Assembly (NCBI GenBank): GCA_964453665.1
Contig: CAYVQT010000003.1
Location: 1-64,000 of the forward strand
Direction: 5' to 3'
Source of the DNA: DAOUTY01 sp964453665
GTDB taxonomy: Bacteria; Chloroflexota; Dehalococcoidia; SZUA-161
DNA: 64,000 nucleotides
Shown: positions 26,470 to 35,512 of the stretch, in pieces
How positions within the stretch are numbered: the first letter of the stretch is position 1
Layout of the letters: each line of letters opens with the position of its first letter
The notes under the pieces: generated by a model
What the model was told of the DNA's origin: nothing
The model's input: the letters and a program-made list of their open reading frames with translations, nothing else
Databases searched by the model: none
Made by a program: the position numbers and the translations under genes

Positions 26470-27651
26470 ATGTCAGCAATGCAACCCGTAGTCGCTGGCA
26501 CGAAAGCTCAAGCGATGATAAATAAAGCGGGACAGAATGAGTGGCATGACATAAGGCTGGACCTTCTTCTCGAAGTAGGCAAAAAGGCAGGCTCCGCCTC
26601 GGAAGTCTCGAGGATGGTCGATGAAATTGTGGCGATGACCCGGCATACTCTGAGGGCATCAGCCTCATCAGTGCTGCTTATAGACGATGAAAGGCAGGAG
26701 CTATTCTTCGAGTTCGCCGATGGTGAAGCAGGTGGCGCTTTAAGACGGGCGAGACTTAGTATACAATCGGGCATAGCCGGCTGGGTAGCCCGCCATGGCT
26801 GCCCGTTAATCGTCAACGATGTGTACAATGACCGGCGTTTCTTTGCGGACGTAGACAAAGCTACCGGCTTTGCTACCAAGGCCATCATGTGCGCGCCACT
26901 GGTAGCCCGGGGTAAGGTCATAGGTGTAGTCGAGGTGCTCAACAAGCTGGATGGCAGCGACTTCAGTGAGCAGGACTTGGAGACTTTGGTAGCTGTAGCG
27001 GCAACAGCAGCGATTGCGATTGAGAACAGCAAGCTCCACCAATTAATCATAGATGGTTATAAAGGTACCATGCAAGCGCTTGCTGCAGTCATTGATGCCA
27101 AAGACCCCTACACCCGTGGCCACTCACAGAGAGTAGTGGAGTACGCTCTACCGGGAGGAGTCTCCCTCTCACTTTCACAAAAGGAGCTTGAAGTACTCGA
27201 GTATGCCGGTATTCTTCATGATATAGGTAAGATAGGTATCGCTGATAGCATACTAAGCAAGCCGGGGAAGCTTACTACCGAGGAGTACTGCGCCTTCCTC
27301 GAACACCCCGTGATAGGCGCTAAAATCATAGATGGTATTCCTTTTCTGAACCCGGTAAAAGGGCTTGTCCTCCATCACCACGAGAGGTACGACGGTACTG
27401 GCTACCCGGACGGCCTTAAAGGTGATGATATCCCTATGGGCGCTCGTATACTGGCTGTGGCTGACACCTTCGACAGCATAACTACAGACCGCCCATACCG
27501 CGCCGCACTGAGCACAGAGCATGCCATCCGGGAGCTGCGCAGGTGCTCAGGCAACCAGTTCTGTCCTATCGCTGTAGAGGCCTTCATCTCAGGCTTTGAG
27601 AAGCGCATACAATATTTGCTCCAGCCCGATTCCCCAATCGCAGTTAAATAG
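26470..27651 (+). CDS. GAF + HD-GYP-type phosphodiesterase
   Basis: 393 aa from the ATG at 26470 (AGAGGTAAC upstream); a GTG 11 codons earlier has no ribosome site. GAF domain at about 30-185 ('VARGKVIGVVEVLNKLDGSDFSEQDLETL'). HD domain at about 205-370 with 'KDPYTRGHSQRV', 'LHDIGKIGI', 'EHPVIGAKII', 'HHHERYDGTGYPDGLKGDDIPMGARILAVADTFDSITTDRPYR'. The HHExxDGxGYP stretch identifies the HD-GYP class, which hydrolyses cyclic di-GMP. Most metal ligands are present. It follows the FecR-type gene by 50 bp and is likely part of the same signalling operon. Confidence 0.87.
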   Translation: MSAMQPVVAGTKAQAMINKAGQNEWHDIRLDLLLEVGKKAGSASEVSRMVDEIVAMTRHTLRASASSVLLIDDERQELFFEFADGEAGGALRRARLSIQSGIAGWVARHGCPLIVNDVYNDRRFFADVDKATGFATKAIMCAPLVARGKVIGVVEVLNKLDGSDFSEQDLETLVAVAATAAIAIENSKLHQLIIDGYKGTMQALAAVIDAKDPYTRGHSQRVVEYALPGGVSLSLSQKELEVLEYAGILHDIGKIGIADSILSKPGKLTTEEYCAFLEHPVIGAKIIDGIPFLNPVKGLVLHHHERYDGTGYPDGLKGDDIPMGARILAVADTFDSITTDRPYRAALSTEHAIRELRRCSGNQFCPIAVEAFISGFEKRIQYLLQPDSPIAVK

Positions 27652-27813
27652 CGCCGAGTGTAAGACCATACTAGACCCGTTTGTAACTTTATTGTAAACT
27701 TGTCGTAATTTTCTTTTCATATAGTTAATCAACCTGTAATCCGCGATGCGTAGACTTATACATAAAAAAATGCGACGGGATAACGAGCAAGTTCCCGGGT
27801 CAAGGTGTAAGGT

Positions 27814-28026
27814 ATGCGCATATTCGAGAATCTTCGTTATCACAGCAGGCTGGAGCAACTTTCCGAGGAACGGGAGAAGCTCAAGACCGAACTCGTGCAA
27901 ACCCAGAGCATGTTACTTTCTATAGAGCAACTCATAGCCGAGGAGATACTGAATCAGGCTGCCGATTCTCCGCATTGCGTTATTTCCATTACGGACGGGG
28001 AAGCCAAACATCGAGGGCAAAGGTAA
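27814..28026 (+). CDS. Small hypothetical coiled-coil protein
   Basis: 70 aa. 'YHSRLEQLSEEREKLKTELVQTQSMLLSIEQLIAEEILNQAA' predicts one long amphipathic helix. AAGGT-type ribosome site is weak. No family recognised. It lies between the HD-GYP gene and the chagasin-like lipoprotein on the same strand; it may be an adaptor or may not be real. Confidence 0.4.
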   Translation: MRIFENLRYHSRLEQLSEEREKLKTELVQTQSMLLSIEQLIAEEILNQAADSPHCVISITDGEAKHRGQR

Positions 28027-28112
28027 ACCACATCGAAAGTTTCCCTACACCCCGCGGGGGGTAACGCGCCATGTCGAACTGTTGTGCATATCCTGGTTAA
28101 GGGAGGTTCTCT

Positions 28113-29183
28113 ATGATGAAAACTAAACGAGGTTGGCAGACATCTAAATACAGGGTCTTCTTCATGCTCACCGCCATAGTCCTTTCAGCGAGTATGATAC
28201 TCACAGCCTGTACCAGTGAAGAGTCGGCTACCCCCACCCCCGCCGTCACCACCTCTCCACCCACCGCTCCTGAACCCACCCCCATCCCTACCCCCACAAC
28301 TACCCTCGGCTCGGTCCAAACACAGGTTGGACAGGAGTTCACCATCACCATCGACTCGAACCAGACCACCGGTTACAAGTGGCAACTGGCCCAACCTCTG
28401 GATGGAGATTACCTGGAACAGGCGAGCTATGAATATGAAGTGCCCGAGACATCGCCGGGGCTTGTCGGAGTCGGTGGGGAAGAGCTGTGGACCTTCAGGA
28501 CAATCGCCGAGGGGGACACAGAGGTCTCTTTAGAATACTGCCAACCGTGGGACAGGGAAGCATCACTCGCAGAAGTGAGAACCTATGTGGTACACATCGG
28601 ACCTATTGAGGCTAACGCAGGGGACGAGTTCACCATCACGGTCGCTTCAAATCCAACGACCGGCTATGAATGGCAACTGGCCCAGCCGCTGGTTGGTGGT
28701 GTTCTCCTGTTCATGTCTTCAGAATATGAGGCTGCCGAGACCGATACGGAAATTGAGGGCGCGGGCGGAAAAGATGTCTGGACATTTAAGGCGGAGGGCC
28801 TGGGTGACACAAAGGTATCGTTAAAGTATGTACGCCCCTGGGAAGGGAATGCCACGCCTGCGGACCAGCGAACCTTCAACATCATCGTCAACTCCACCGA
28901 AGTAGACGTGGGGGATGAGTTCACCGTCACCCTGGATTCCAATCCAACGACAGGCTATGAGTGGCAACTGGCCGATACGCTGGACGGGAGTATACTGGAG
29001 CTGGTGGGCTCCGAATACACTGTGCCAAACGATGTGGGGCTCGTGGGGGCCGGCGGCATAGAGGTCTGGACCTTCAAGGCAGTAGGGTCTGGTGAAACAA
29101 CTGTACCCATGAATTACGTCCGCCCCTGGGAAGAAGATGGCACGCCCGCAAAAGCGCTAATGTTCAGTATAACTGTTAGATAG
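28113..29183 (+). CDS. Lipoprotein with three chagasin-like (inhibitor I42) domains
   Basis: 356 aa. A signal peptide ends in lipobox LTAC with Cys33. After a Pro/Thr-rich spacer come three repeats (about 72-165, 166-262, 263-356). Each has NxTTGYxW, a GVGG/GAGG loop and a closing PW motif (QPW, RPW, RPW), the three loops by which chagasin-family proteins block papain-like cysteine peptidases. Three tandem units on one lipid anchor suggest a surface inhibitor acting on secreted cysteine peptidases. Ribosome site GGGAGG before ATG-ATG. No peptidase gene is next to it. Confidence 0.87.
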   Translation: MMKTKRGWQTSKYRVFFMLTAIVLSASMILTACTSEESATPTPAVTTSPPTAPEPTPIPTPTTTLGSVQTQVGQEFTITIDSNQTTGYKWQLAQPLDGDYLEQASYEYEVPETSPGLVGVGGEELWTFRTIAEGDTEVSLEYCQPWDREASLAEVRTYVVHIGPIEANAGDEFTITVASNPTTGYEWQLAQPLVGGVLLFMSSEYEAAETDTEIEGAGGKDVWTFKAEGLGDTKVSLKYVRPWEGNATPADQRTFNIIVNSTEVDVGDEFTVTLDSNPTTGYEWQLADTLDGSILELVGSEYTVPNDVGLVGAGGIEVWTFKAVGSGETTVPMNYVRPWEEDGTPAKALMFSITVR

Positions 29184-29200
29184 GGGCTAAGGAAAGGAGA

Positions 29201-29521
29201 GGCTGGAGCATCCGCTCCAGCGGGTGATTGGAGCCGATGCTCCAATCTAACCGAGAGAGAAAGAACCAGGGGGGCAACGCAACCGACTGCCCAGTAACGA
29301 AACGAGCGGCGCAATCGCATAACGAACTACGGTTCTCAGAAGCTACTATTCTATCTGCCCTTCGGCAGGCCTGTCCTGAGTTTATCGAAGGGATTAGGGC
29401 TTCCCGTAAAGTTATATGCCCCTCCCCCTAACTAACCCACTCCAGCCAGGCTTCGTCCTGAGGCTCTCTACGAGCCTGAGCCTCAGAGCCGAGGGCAGCC
29501 CGAAGGGGGAGGGGGAGGGAG
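29201..29521. repeat. Cluster of dispersed palindromes
   Basis: GGCTGGAGCATCCGCTCCAGC and ATTGGAGCCGATGCTCCAAT (29201-29248), a TGCCCTTCGGCAGGCCTGTCCTGAG...CGAAGGG unit (29355-29393), and a CCCTCCCCC..AGGCTCTCTACGAGCCTGAGCCTCAGAGC..GGGGGAGGG unit (29420-29521). It overlaps the left long inverted repeat 29223-29336. No gene from 29184 to 29549. Confidence 0.8.
29223..29336 (+). repeat. Long inverted repeat, left copy
   Basis: About 114 bp that align, at roughly 80% by eye with one indel, with the reverse complement of 33075-33187. Shared features in order: GGTGATTGGAGCCGATGC, CCGAGAGAGAAAG, ACGCAACCG, ACGAAACGAGCGG and CCGCATAACGAA (TCGCATAACGAA here). Together the two copies bracket the double-receiver and sensor-kinase genes. 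Confidence 0.75.
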
Positions 29522-29549
29522 GACAGTTACACTACCTTACAACCTTTTG

Positions 29550-30287
29550 TCATCTCGCACAGATCTCACCGATAAGCCGGACCACCTCGCCCATATCCAG
29601 AGGCTTGTAAAGGCAAGTATAGGCATCATTCTTCAGTGCCTCTTCCACCAACTCGGCTACCTCCTGGTGGTAGGCAGTCATCATGACAGCTACCACTTCA
29701 GGATTAACCCCCCTGATACCCAGATAGGTCTCCAGACCGTTGATGGTCGGCAGCTTCACATCTATAAAGATGATATCGTACGCCTTTTCCCTCGCCATAG
29801 CGATGGCCTCCTCGCCAGTATGAGCGATGCCCACCCTGTAGCCGGCTTCCATCAGCACGTCCTTGAAGATGACGCACGTCCCCGGGTCGTCGTCAACCAC
29901 CATTATCAGCGCCCCCTTCCCGGCCTTCCCCATCTCCTCAATGAAGGCGATCATTTTCGCGACGTCCAGGGGCTTGTAGAGGACACCATAGGCCCCCTCT
30001 TGCAGCGCCTCCTGAATCAAATTCTCAACCGCGTAGGCGGTCATCATCATCACCACAGCTTCGGGCCTGATTCCCTTGACCTTCTTGCAGGTCTCCACGC
30101 CGTCCATGATCGGCATCTTGATATCCATAAAGATAATGTCGAAGGGCCTCTCCCTGACTATTTCTATGGCCTTCGCCCCATCGCCGGCGGTGGCGACAGT
30201 ATACCCTTCATCCTCCAGGATAAGTGACATGGTATCGCAGAGACCGGCATTGTCATCGACTATGAGAACGCTGGCTTTTTCGTTCAT
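29550..30287 (-). CDS. Double receiver-domain response regulator
   Basis: 245 aa made of two CheY-like receivers, residues 5-122 and 128-245, with no output domain. Each has the acidic pair (VDDN / VDDD), the phospho-acceptor Asp ('IIFMDIKMP' and 'IIFIDVKLP'), Thr ('MMTAY') and Lys ('YKPLD'). Both receivers therefore look phosphorylatable. It probably acts as a phosphate branch or sink for the sensor kinase upstream, 173 bp away on the same strand. AAGGGGGT precedes the ATG. Confidence 0.9.
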   Translation of the reverse strand: MNEKASVLIVDDNAGLCDTMSLILEDEGYTVATAGDGAKAIEIVRERPFDIIFMDIKMPIMDGVETCKKVKGIRPEAVVMMMTAYAVENLIQEALQEGAYGVLYKPLDVAKMIAFIEEMGKAGKGALIMVVDDDPGTCVIFKDVLMEAGYRVGIAHTGEEAIAMAREKAYDIIFIDVKLPTINGLETYLGIRGVNPEVVAVMMTAYHQEVAELVEEALKNDAYTCLYKPLDMGEVVRLIGEICAR

Positions 30288-30460
30288 ACGACCCCCTTAA
30301 TATTCATCGTCATTGCGACCCCACCTACCATGCCATTGCAGGCCCTTCGCTTCATGTCATTCCGGGCACAGCGAAGCAATCGCCCCGTACCACGGCAGGG
30401 GCACAGCGTGCCGAGCCCTAATACCCTCCGTCTCCACGCACATGAACTGCCGGCTTTAAG

Positions 30461-32779
30461 CTAATGTCCACCTACCGGCAGCCTCACCGTGAAGGTGCTG
30501 CCTCTTCCTACCTCACTTTGCGCCTCGATGGTGCCTCCATGCCCTTCAACCAGGCTCCTGACAATCGCCAGCCCAAGTCCAATCCCCTTGGCCTTGGTGG
30601 TGAACAACGGCTCGAAGAGCTTCGCCATGGTCTCATCTGACATGCCAACTCCCGTATCGGCGAAAGAGACCGCCACCCATCCCGGACCCGGGCTCTCCGA
30701 ACTGATGGTCAACCGGCCGCCCCCGGGCATCGCCTGCACAGCATTGAGGATGATGTTTGCAAGAACCTGACTGAGCTGGTCGGGATCAGCCTGTACCGGC
30801 GGCAACGTTTCGTCAAGCTGGCTCACCACCTCAATGTTCTCCGGCACCGCGGTATGAGACAGCTCCTCCCGCACAGCATCGTTTATATTCATGCTGCGCT
30901 GTATAGGATTCTTCGTGCGGGCGAAATCGAGCAGGTCGCTGATGATACGCTCGCATGTTGCGACTTCCCGATCCAGCATGTCCAGCGTCCTCCTCACCCT
31001 CGGCTCGGGCTCGCGCAGGACCTGGTTAAGGAAATAAGCCGAGCCCTTAATGGTCGAGAGGGGATTGCGCAGCTCGTGGCCCACCCCGCCAGCCAGTTGC
31101 CCCAGAACCGCCAGTTTCTCCTGTCGAACCAGTTGCTCCTGGACATCCTGCAACTCCCTGGTACGCTCCTCTACCAGTTCCTCAAGCTGGTATCGGTACT
31201 GCGCCAGTTCCGCTTCCGCCCTCTTGCGCTCGGAAATCCTACCCAGGTGCTGCGCAATGCCATTTATCAGTTGTTTCCCTTCCCTCAGGAAAGGGCCTTC
31301 ATCTTCCTCAGGTCTCTCTTCCAGGTAGCAGACCTCCAAAGCGCCGGCTCGCTCACCATGCACAATGATATCGCTCGACAGCTTCCAGGGGGTTTCCCTG
31401 AAGTTTGCCGTCGTGAATTCAGCGTCATCCAGTAGGATACGTGCGCAGGTGATTTCCGGATACTGACAGGCAGGCGGAATGAGATCTGCCGTACCCTTAA
31501 GTATCTGCTCCAGCGAGATGCCCTTCTCCTCCACGAGATAAGAAATCCTATAGAGGCAATCCAGCTCATTGACCCTTTGCTCAAGATCACATGTCCGCTG
31601 CCGCAACTCCTCCTCCGCCCGCTGTCGCTCTTTTTCCTCTCTTTCCCTGTGCAATCTGGCATATAAGATCGGCGCTATGTGTCCGGCGATTGTCTCTAAT
31701 AACTGGATTTCGCTTTCGTCGTAGTCAATGTCCTTGTTGGCGACCTGAAACAGCCCGATTACTTCACCTTGATATAGGATGGGTAGGGAAATATGTCTTT
31801 GTATGGGAATATGCCCCTCAGGCACATTGACAGAACGCTCATTTGTGCATATAACCCTTTTCTCCCTGATTGCCCGTTGCCACGTACTGTCACCCCATAT
31901 CTCGCGGGGGAACACAATATCCTTGCCAGCGACCTGACACTGACTCCAGACGTCTCTGGTCATGGAAGGGCAAACCAAAGCTCCATCTTCGTCTATGTAG
32001 CCAAATACACCATACCTGCTTTCCATCACCTCCAGCACGACATGCAATACCTCTGCATACATTTCATCATCGGGCACTATAAGGAATATGTTTGCAATTC
32101 TGCTCCTGATGGAAAGCTCCCACTCCGATTTTCGCAGCTTCTCCTCCGCACGCTCGCGCTCCTGCTCCTCCAGCTCCATGCTGTGCAGGGCGAAGGCAAT
32201 GTCTCCACTGAGTTCCTCGAACAGGGAGCGCTCTTCCTTCTCAGCGATGAGACGGGATGGGATAGAAGCAGTAACCACGCCGTAGACCCTCCCGTCGTGT
32301 TCCAATCGGGCGGTCATCGCCCCCCCGTTGATGTACTTTTCCGACAGGGGACAGTCTGTGCAGGTGAATACCGGGTCCTCTATTACCACAACATCCGGCT
32401 GATTCAGCGCCCTCCGCCCGCAAGCGGTCAACTCGCCGCGCATCAGCCGTTCCAGAACCGGATTAAAACCCTCTCCCATACCTGATTCGGCGCACGCCAT
32501 GAGCTTACCGGAATCATCCAGCAGAGCGATCCAGACATGGTGATAGCCGCGCGTTTCGATCAGCCTGTCGCAAATACCCCGCAGCAGACTGTCGCGGTCC
32601 TTCTCCCTGGTCATGAGCTGGTTGACATTGCGGATAGCGCGCAATACGGCATTGAGGTGCTCTACCCTCTCCTCCGCTTGCTGTCTCTCGCATTCTACCT
32701 TCTCCAACTCAGCGATTCGTATGCGCATTTGCCCCACCCCGCTTGTGGAGCGCTTTGTTTTACTACCAACGTCCCTCAT
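30461..32779 (-). CDS. Multi-GAF sensor histidine kinase
   Basis: 772 aa, soluble. Opening coiled coil, then three GAF-like sensor regions (about 50-205, 225-380, 395-520), a 'ELVEERTREL' coiled coil, a HisKA domain with 'GGVGHELRNPLSTIKGSAYFLNQVL' (phospho-His near residue 567) and a HATPase domain: N box 'NIILNAVQAM', G1 'FADTGVGM', F box 'KLFEPLFTTK', G2 'GIGLGLAIV'. The first GAF contains 'CGRRAL...CTDCPLSE', a Cys group that could hold a metal or cluster. Ribosome site GGAGG. It likely phosphorylates the double receiver downstream. Confidence 0.9.
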   Translation of the reverse strand: MRDVGSKTKRSTSGVGQMRIRIAELEKVECERQQAEERVEHLNAVLRAIRNVNQLMTREKDRDSLLRGICDRLIETRGYHHVWIALLDDSGKLMACAESGMGEGFNPVLERLMRGELTACGRRALNQPDVVVIEDPVFTCTDCPLSEKYINGGAMTARLEHDGRVYGVVTASIPSRLIAEKEERSLFEELSGDIAFALHSMELEEQERERAEEKLRKSEWELSIRSRIANIFLIVPDDEMYAEVLHVVLEVMESRYGVFGYIDEDGALVCPSMTRDVWSQCQVAGKDIVFPREIWGDSTWQRAIREKRVICTNERSVNVPEGHIPIQRHISLPILYQGEVIGLFQVANKDIDYDESEIQLLETIAGHIAPILYARLHREREEKERQRAEEELRQRTCDLEQRVNELDCLYRISYLVEEKGISLEQILKGTADLIPPACQYPEITCARILLDDAEFTTANFRETPWKLSSDIIVHGERAGALEVCYLEERPEEDEGPFLREGKQLINGIAQHLGRISERKRAEAELAQYRYQLEELVEERTRELQDVQEQLVRQEKLAVLGQLAGGVGHELRNPLSTIKGSAYFLNQVLREPEPRVRRTLDMLDREVATCERIISDLLDFARTKNPIQRSMNINDAVREELSHTAVPENIEVVSQLDETLPPVQADPDQLSQVLANIILNAVQAMPGGGRLTISSESPGPGWVAVSFADTGVGMSDETMAKLFEPLFTTKAKGIGLGLAIVRSLVEGHGGTIEAQSEVGRGSTFTVRLPVGGH

Positions 32780-33074
32780 TTGCTACCTCCTGGATTCGAC
32801 GGCTTTGCATGGTTATGCGTTCTCCGGCCGCGCGGCCCGTTTTGTCCCCCGTCCCGCGGTTGCGTCTTCCTCACACTCCCGCATGCTGCGAAAACTGGTT
32901 TTTACTCGAATCCGAGCGTATACCAGTGTACGCACACGGGATTAAGAAACTATTAACGCAGCAAATTAAAAATTACATAGAGCTTACAAGTAGATTACAT
33001 TCTCTTAAAAAACGGTGATTTACGGACACAGGGGGGGGCGGTTGGCAGTTTCCAGGAGCACATACCCGGTTCCG

Positions 33075-33187
33075 ATAACGGTTATTCGTTATGCGGTTGT
33101 TCCGCTCGTTTCGTTTACGTTCACCCGGTTGCGTCGCCCACTAGTCCTTTCTCTCTCGGGTAGATTGGAGCATCGGCTCCAATCACC
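33075..33187 (-). repeat. Long inverted repeat, right copy
   Basis: Reverse-complement partner of 29223-29336, separated by about 3.7 kb that contain only the sensor kinase and the double receiver. The copy ends in the TAGATTGGAGC..GCTCC palindrome family, whose members elsewhere are much shorter, so the extra about 85 bp of similarity is specific to this pair. Confidence 0.75.
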
Positions 33188-33237
33188 TACTGCTGAAAGC
33201 CGACCGCCAACGGTTCCTATGCAAGGAGCCAGAAGTA

Positions 33238-33390
33238 GCAGGGGCACGGCATGCCGTGCCCCTGCTTTGGTACTCGGCGATTGCTTCGCGGAGCTTGTCC
33301 TGAGCTCTTCGATAAACTCAGGACAGGCTTGCCGAAGGGCGACGTAACTGTTTCAAGGGTAGGGTGGCCGACGTCGGCCACCCTACCCAT
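33238..33390. repeat. Three dispersed palindromes
   Basis: AGGGGCACGGCATGCCGTGCCCCT (33239-33262), GTCCTGAG-CTCTTCGATAAA-CTCAGGAC plus GCCGAAGGGC (33296-33340), and GGTAGGGTGGCCGACGTCGGCCACCCTACC (33358-33387). They fill the gap before the OmpR-type regulator stop. The rest of 32780-33443 holds no gene. Confidence 0.8.
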
Positions 33391-33443
33391 CTGTCCAAGG
33401 TCGAAGAATCAATATCGCCTGTATTCTAATACAAGCAGGACAC

Positions 33444-34127
33444 TCAGTCCGGCTTCTCCAGGAAATAGCCCTGGCCTGCTTTAGTGCAGATAAGCCGGGG
33501 GTGGCCGGGGTCTGCCTCGATTTTCCTCCTCAGCCGCCTGATATGAACCCTGAGGCTGCCCAAAGTCCTCGAGCAGTCATTACCCCATACGTCTTCAACA
33601 AGCTTGGAGTATGTCGAGACACTACCATCACCTGCTATCAACCGGTCTAAGATGCGGGACTCAAGCGCAGTGAGGTTTATTTCCTTTTCCCCAAAGAGAA
33701 GTTGGCGTTCGGAGGGAATAAAGCACATCGTACCGAAATAAACAGGGGGCTCTTCAGCAGAATCTTCCTCATCCCGTATCCTGGCCTTCACGCGCGCCAG
33801 GAACTCAAGCTGTCCACAAGGCTTGACTATGTAATCGTCTGCTCCCCACTCCAATCCTTTGACTTTATCGACTTCTTCATCTTTAACAGTGAGGATAACA
33901 ACGGGCACGGAAGAGAATGAGCGGATCTGCTTCAACACCTCCAGGCCGTTAATGTCGGGCAGCCCTAGATCAAGGATAATAATGCTATGGGCTCCACTCT
34001 TCGCCAGCTCTATTCCGCGTCTTCCCAAGTGTGTGGATGACAACTGAGCCTTTGGCCAGCACATTTGAAGCGCCTGCGAAACGGACTCTACGGTACATGG
34101 ATCATCTTCGACAATCAGCACTTTCAT
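33444..34127 (-). CDS. OmpR/PhoB-family response regulator
   Basis: 227 aa from the ATG at 34127; an upstream GTG (34151) would add eight residues. Receiver domain 1-118: 'VEDD', phospho-Asp in 'IIILDLGLPD', 'ILTVKDEEVDKVKGLEWGADDYIVKP'. Winged helix 130-227: 'LTALESRILDRLIAGDGSVSTYSKLVEDVWG...LRVHIRRLRRKIEADPGHPRLICTKAGQGYFLE'. The partner kinase is probably unlinked, since the nearest histidine kinase already has the double receiver. It would bind direct repeats as a dimer. Confidence 0.92.
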   Translation of the reverse strand: MKVLIVEDDPCTVESVSQALQMCWPKAQLSSTHLGRRGIELAKSGAHSIIILDLGLPDINGLEVLKQIRSFSSVPVVILTVKDEEVDKVKGLEWGADDYIVKPCGQLEFLARVKARIRDEEDSAEEPPVYFGTMCFIPSERQLLFGEKEINLTALESRILDRLIAGDGSVSTYSKLVEDVWGNDCSRTLGSLRVHIRRLRRKIEADPGHPRLICTKAGQGYFLEKPD

Positions 34128-34461
34128 GAATCTACCCAGACCCCGATTCACCTTGCCCGGGCTGACATACCACCTCCGGCTTTCCTCTAAAAATATGCAC
34201 GATACCTACGAATCTCCATAATGGTACGCAATCAGCATTAAGAATCGGTTACGGGCATAAAAGAAGTAATTACAAACAGAATACAGATGTATTACAACTA
34301 AGGATTCAGGGAAGAAAACAGGAGGGTATAGGGGGTCGCGATTCAGATTTAACTCGCCCTTTATAACCGGGGTAGATTGGAGCATCCGCTCCAATCACCG
34401 CTGAAGCAGAAGTTCCAGCCTGCCCTTTATCCAACTTAGCAATTCGTCATCCATATGCTTA
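34128..34461. other. Intergenic with one dispersed palindrome
   Basis: 334 bp. The only structure is GGTAGATTGGAGCATCCGCTCCAATCACC at 34371-34399. The rest is AT-rich with no frame worth reporting. Confidence 0.5.
34372..34399. repeat. TAGATTGGAGC palindrome
   Basis: ATTGGAGC-ATCC-GCTCCAAT flanked by GTAG and CACC. Same core as 33164-33190 and 29226-29250; sits 60-90 bp after the small-protein gene stop on the minus strand. Confidence 0.75.
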
Positions 34462-34668
34462 CTATTTCAATCTTCCCAAGGCGCTTAGCAGCAAGGCATT
34501 CGCCTTGCCCATTTCTTCAGCTGCCTGCATCAATTCGTCATGGATTTCAGTCTCACCCAGGCCCCTGGCCTTTTCCGCCCACTCCCTGAATTCATCACCA
34601 TGCTCTTTGTTATGCTTAACCCAGTAGTCCAATAACGCCCTCAATTTATCTTTCTCAGCTTGTCCCAT
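34462..34668 (-). CDS. Small conserved helical protein (DUF8180-like)
   Basis: 68 aa, two helices. 'LLDYWVKHNKEHGDEFREWAEKA' followed by 'ELMQAAEEMGKANALLLSAL' matches a small His/Glu-patterned domain I recall from archaea and anaerobes (W-x2-HN-x2-H-x3-F-x2-WA), sometimes fused to metal-handling proteins. The two conserved His suggest metal binding. GGGAGGT is well placed before ATG, so the gene is real despite its size. Confidence 0.7.
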   Translation of the reverse strand: MGQAEKDKLRALLDYWVKHNKEHGDEFREWAEKARGLGETEIHDELMQAAEEMGKANALLLSALGRLK

Positions 34669-34771
34669 AATTTTACCTCCCTAATTTCGCTGGCATCAAG
34701 AAACGATTATAATTGATTACATAGCACCAGGGCTTAAAATTACCGATACTGGAAGATGGAGGTAACGAAAT

Positions 34772-35512
34772 ATGAAACGTGTAAGCTGGCCTACCATCCT
34801 CGGATTGTCCTTGATAGTATTATCCATAATCATCTATCTAATCCACTACGCCATCTTCAGGGATGCACACCACATATTCATATACATGGTAGGAGATATC
34901 GCTTTCGTCCCTATCGAGGTACTGCTGGTTACTCTTATTATACACCGACTGCTGAATGAGAGAGAAAAACGCGCCAGACTGGAGAAATTAAACATGGTCA
35001 TCGGGACCTTTTTCAGCGCAGTCGGAACTAAACTCCTGACCTATTTCTCCGACTTCGACCCCGAACTGGATAAAATTAGAACTTATCTCATGGTCACCAA
35101 CGACTGGTCTGAGCAAGAATTCCTCTATGCCAGCCAGCACCTGAAGAATTACAATTATAAGATTGATATCAGCAGGGTCGATTTAGAGGAACTACGCAGC
35201 TTCCTTGTGGAAAATAAGGACCTTCTGATACGTATACTGGAAAACCCCACTTTGCTGGAACACGAGTCTTTCACAGCGCTTTTACGGGCGGTATTCCACC
35301 TATCGGACGAACTGGAATACAGGGAGGACTTCAAGCAGCTACCGGATTCGGACTATCAGCACCTCGGAAACGATATAGAAAGGGCATATATCCTGCTAGT
35401 CAGCGAATGGGTGGATTATGTCAAATACTTGAAGGGCAACTATCCATACCTCTTCTCACTCTCTATGAGAATGAATCCCTTTGACCTGGAGGCATCCCCT
35501 CTGGTGCAGTAA
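34772..35512 (+). CDS. Hypothetical two-helix membrane protein
   Basis: 246 aa. Transmembrane helices at about 8-28 and 38-62, then a soluble helical domain of about 180 residues beginning 'LLNEREKRARLEKLNMVIGTFFSAVGTKLLTYFSDFDPEL'. No catalytic motif recognised. GGAGGT eight bases before ATG. It diverges from the small helical protein 103 bp away. Could be a membrane anchor or sensor; family unknown to me. Confidence 0.7.
   Translation: MKRVSWPTILGLSLIVLSIIIYLIHYAIFRDAHHIFIYMVGDIAFVPIEVLLVTLIIHRLLNEREKRARLEKLNMVIGTFFSAVGTKLLTYFSDFDPELDKIRTYLMVTNDWSEQEFLYASQHLKNYNYKIDISRVDLEELRSFLVENKDLLIRILENPTLLEHESFTALLRAVFHLSDELEYREDFKQLPDSDYQHLGNDIERAYILLVSEWVDYVKYLKGNYPYLFSLSMRMNPFDLEASPLVQ

Noticed and set aside
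29547..30227. 226-aa plus-strand open frame
   Set aside because: Shadow of the double receiver gene, whose phosphorylation motifs are clear.
31793..32485. 230-aa plus-strand open frame
   Set aside because: Opposite strand of the GAF regions of the histidine kinase; no motifs.
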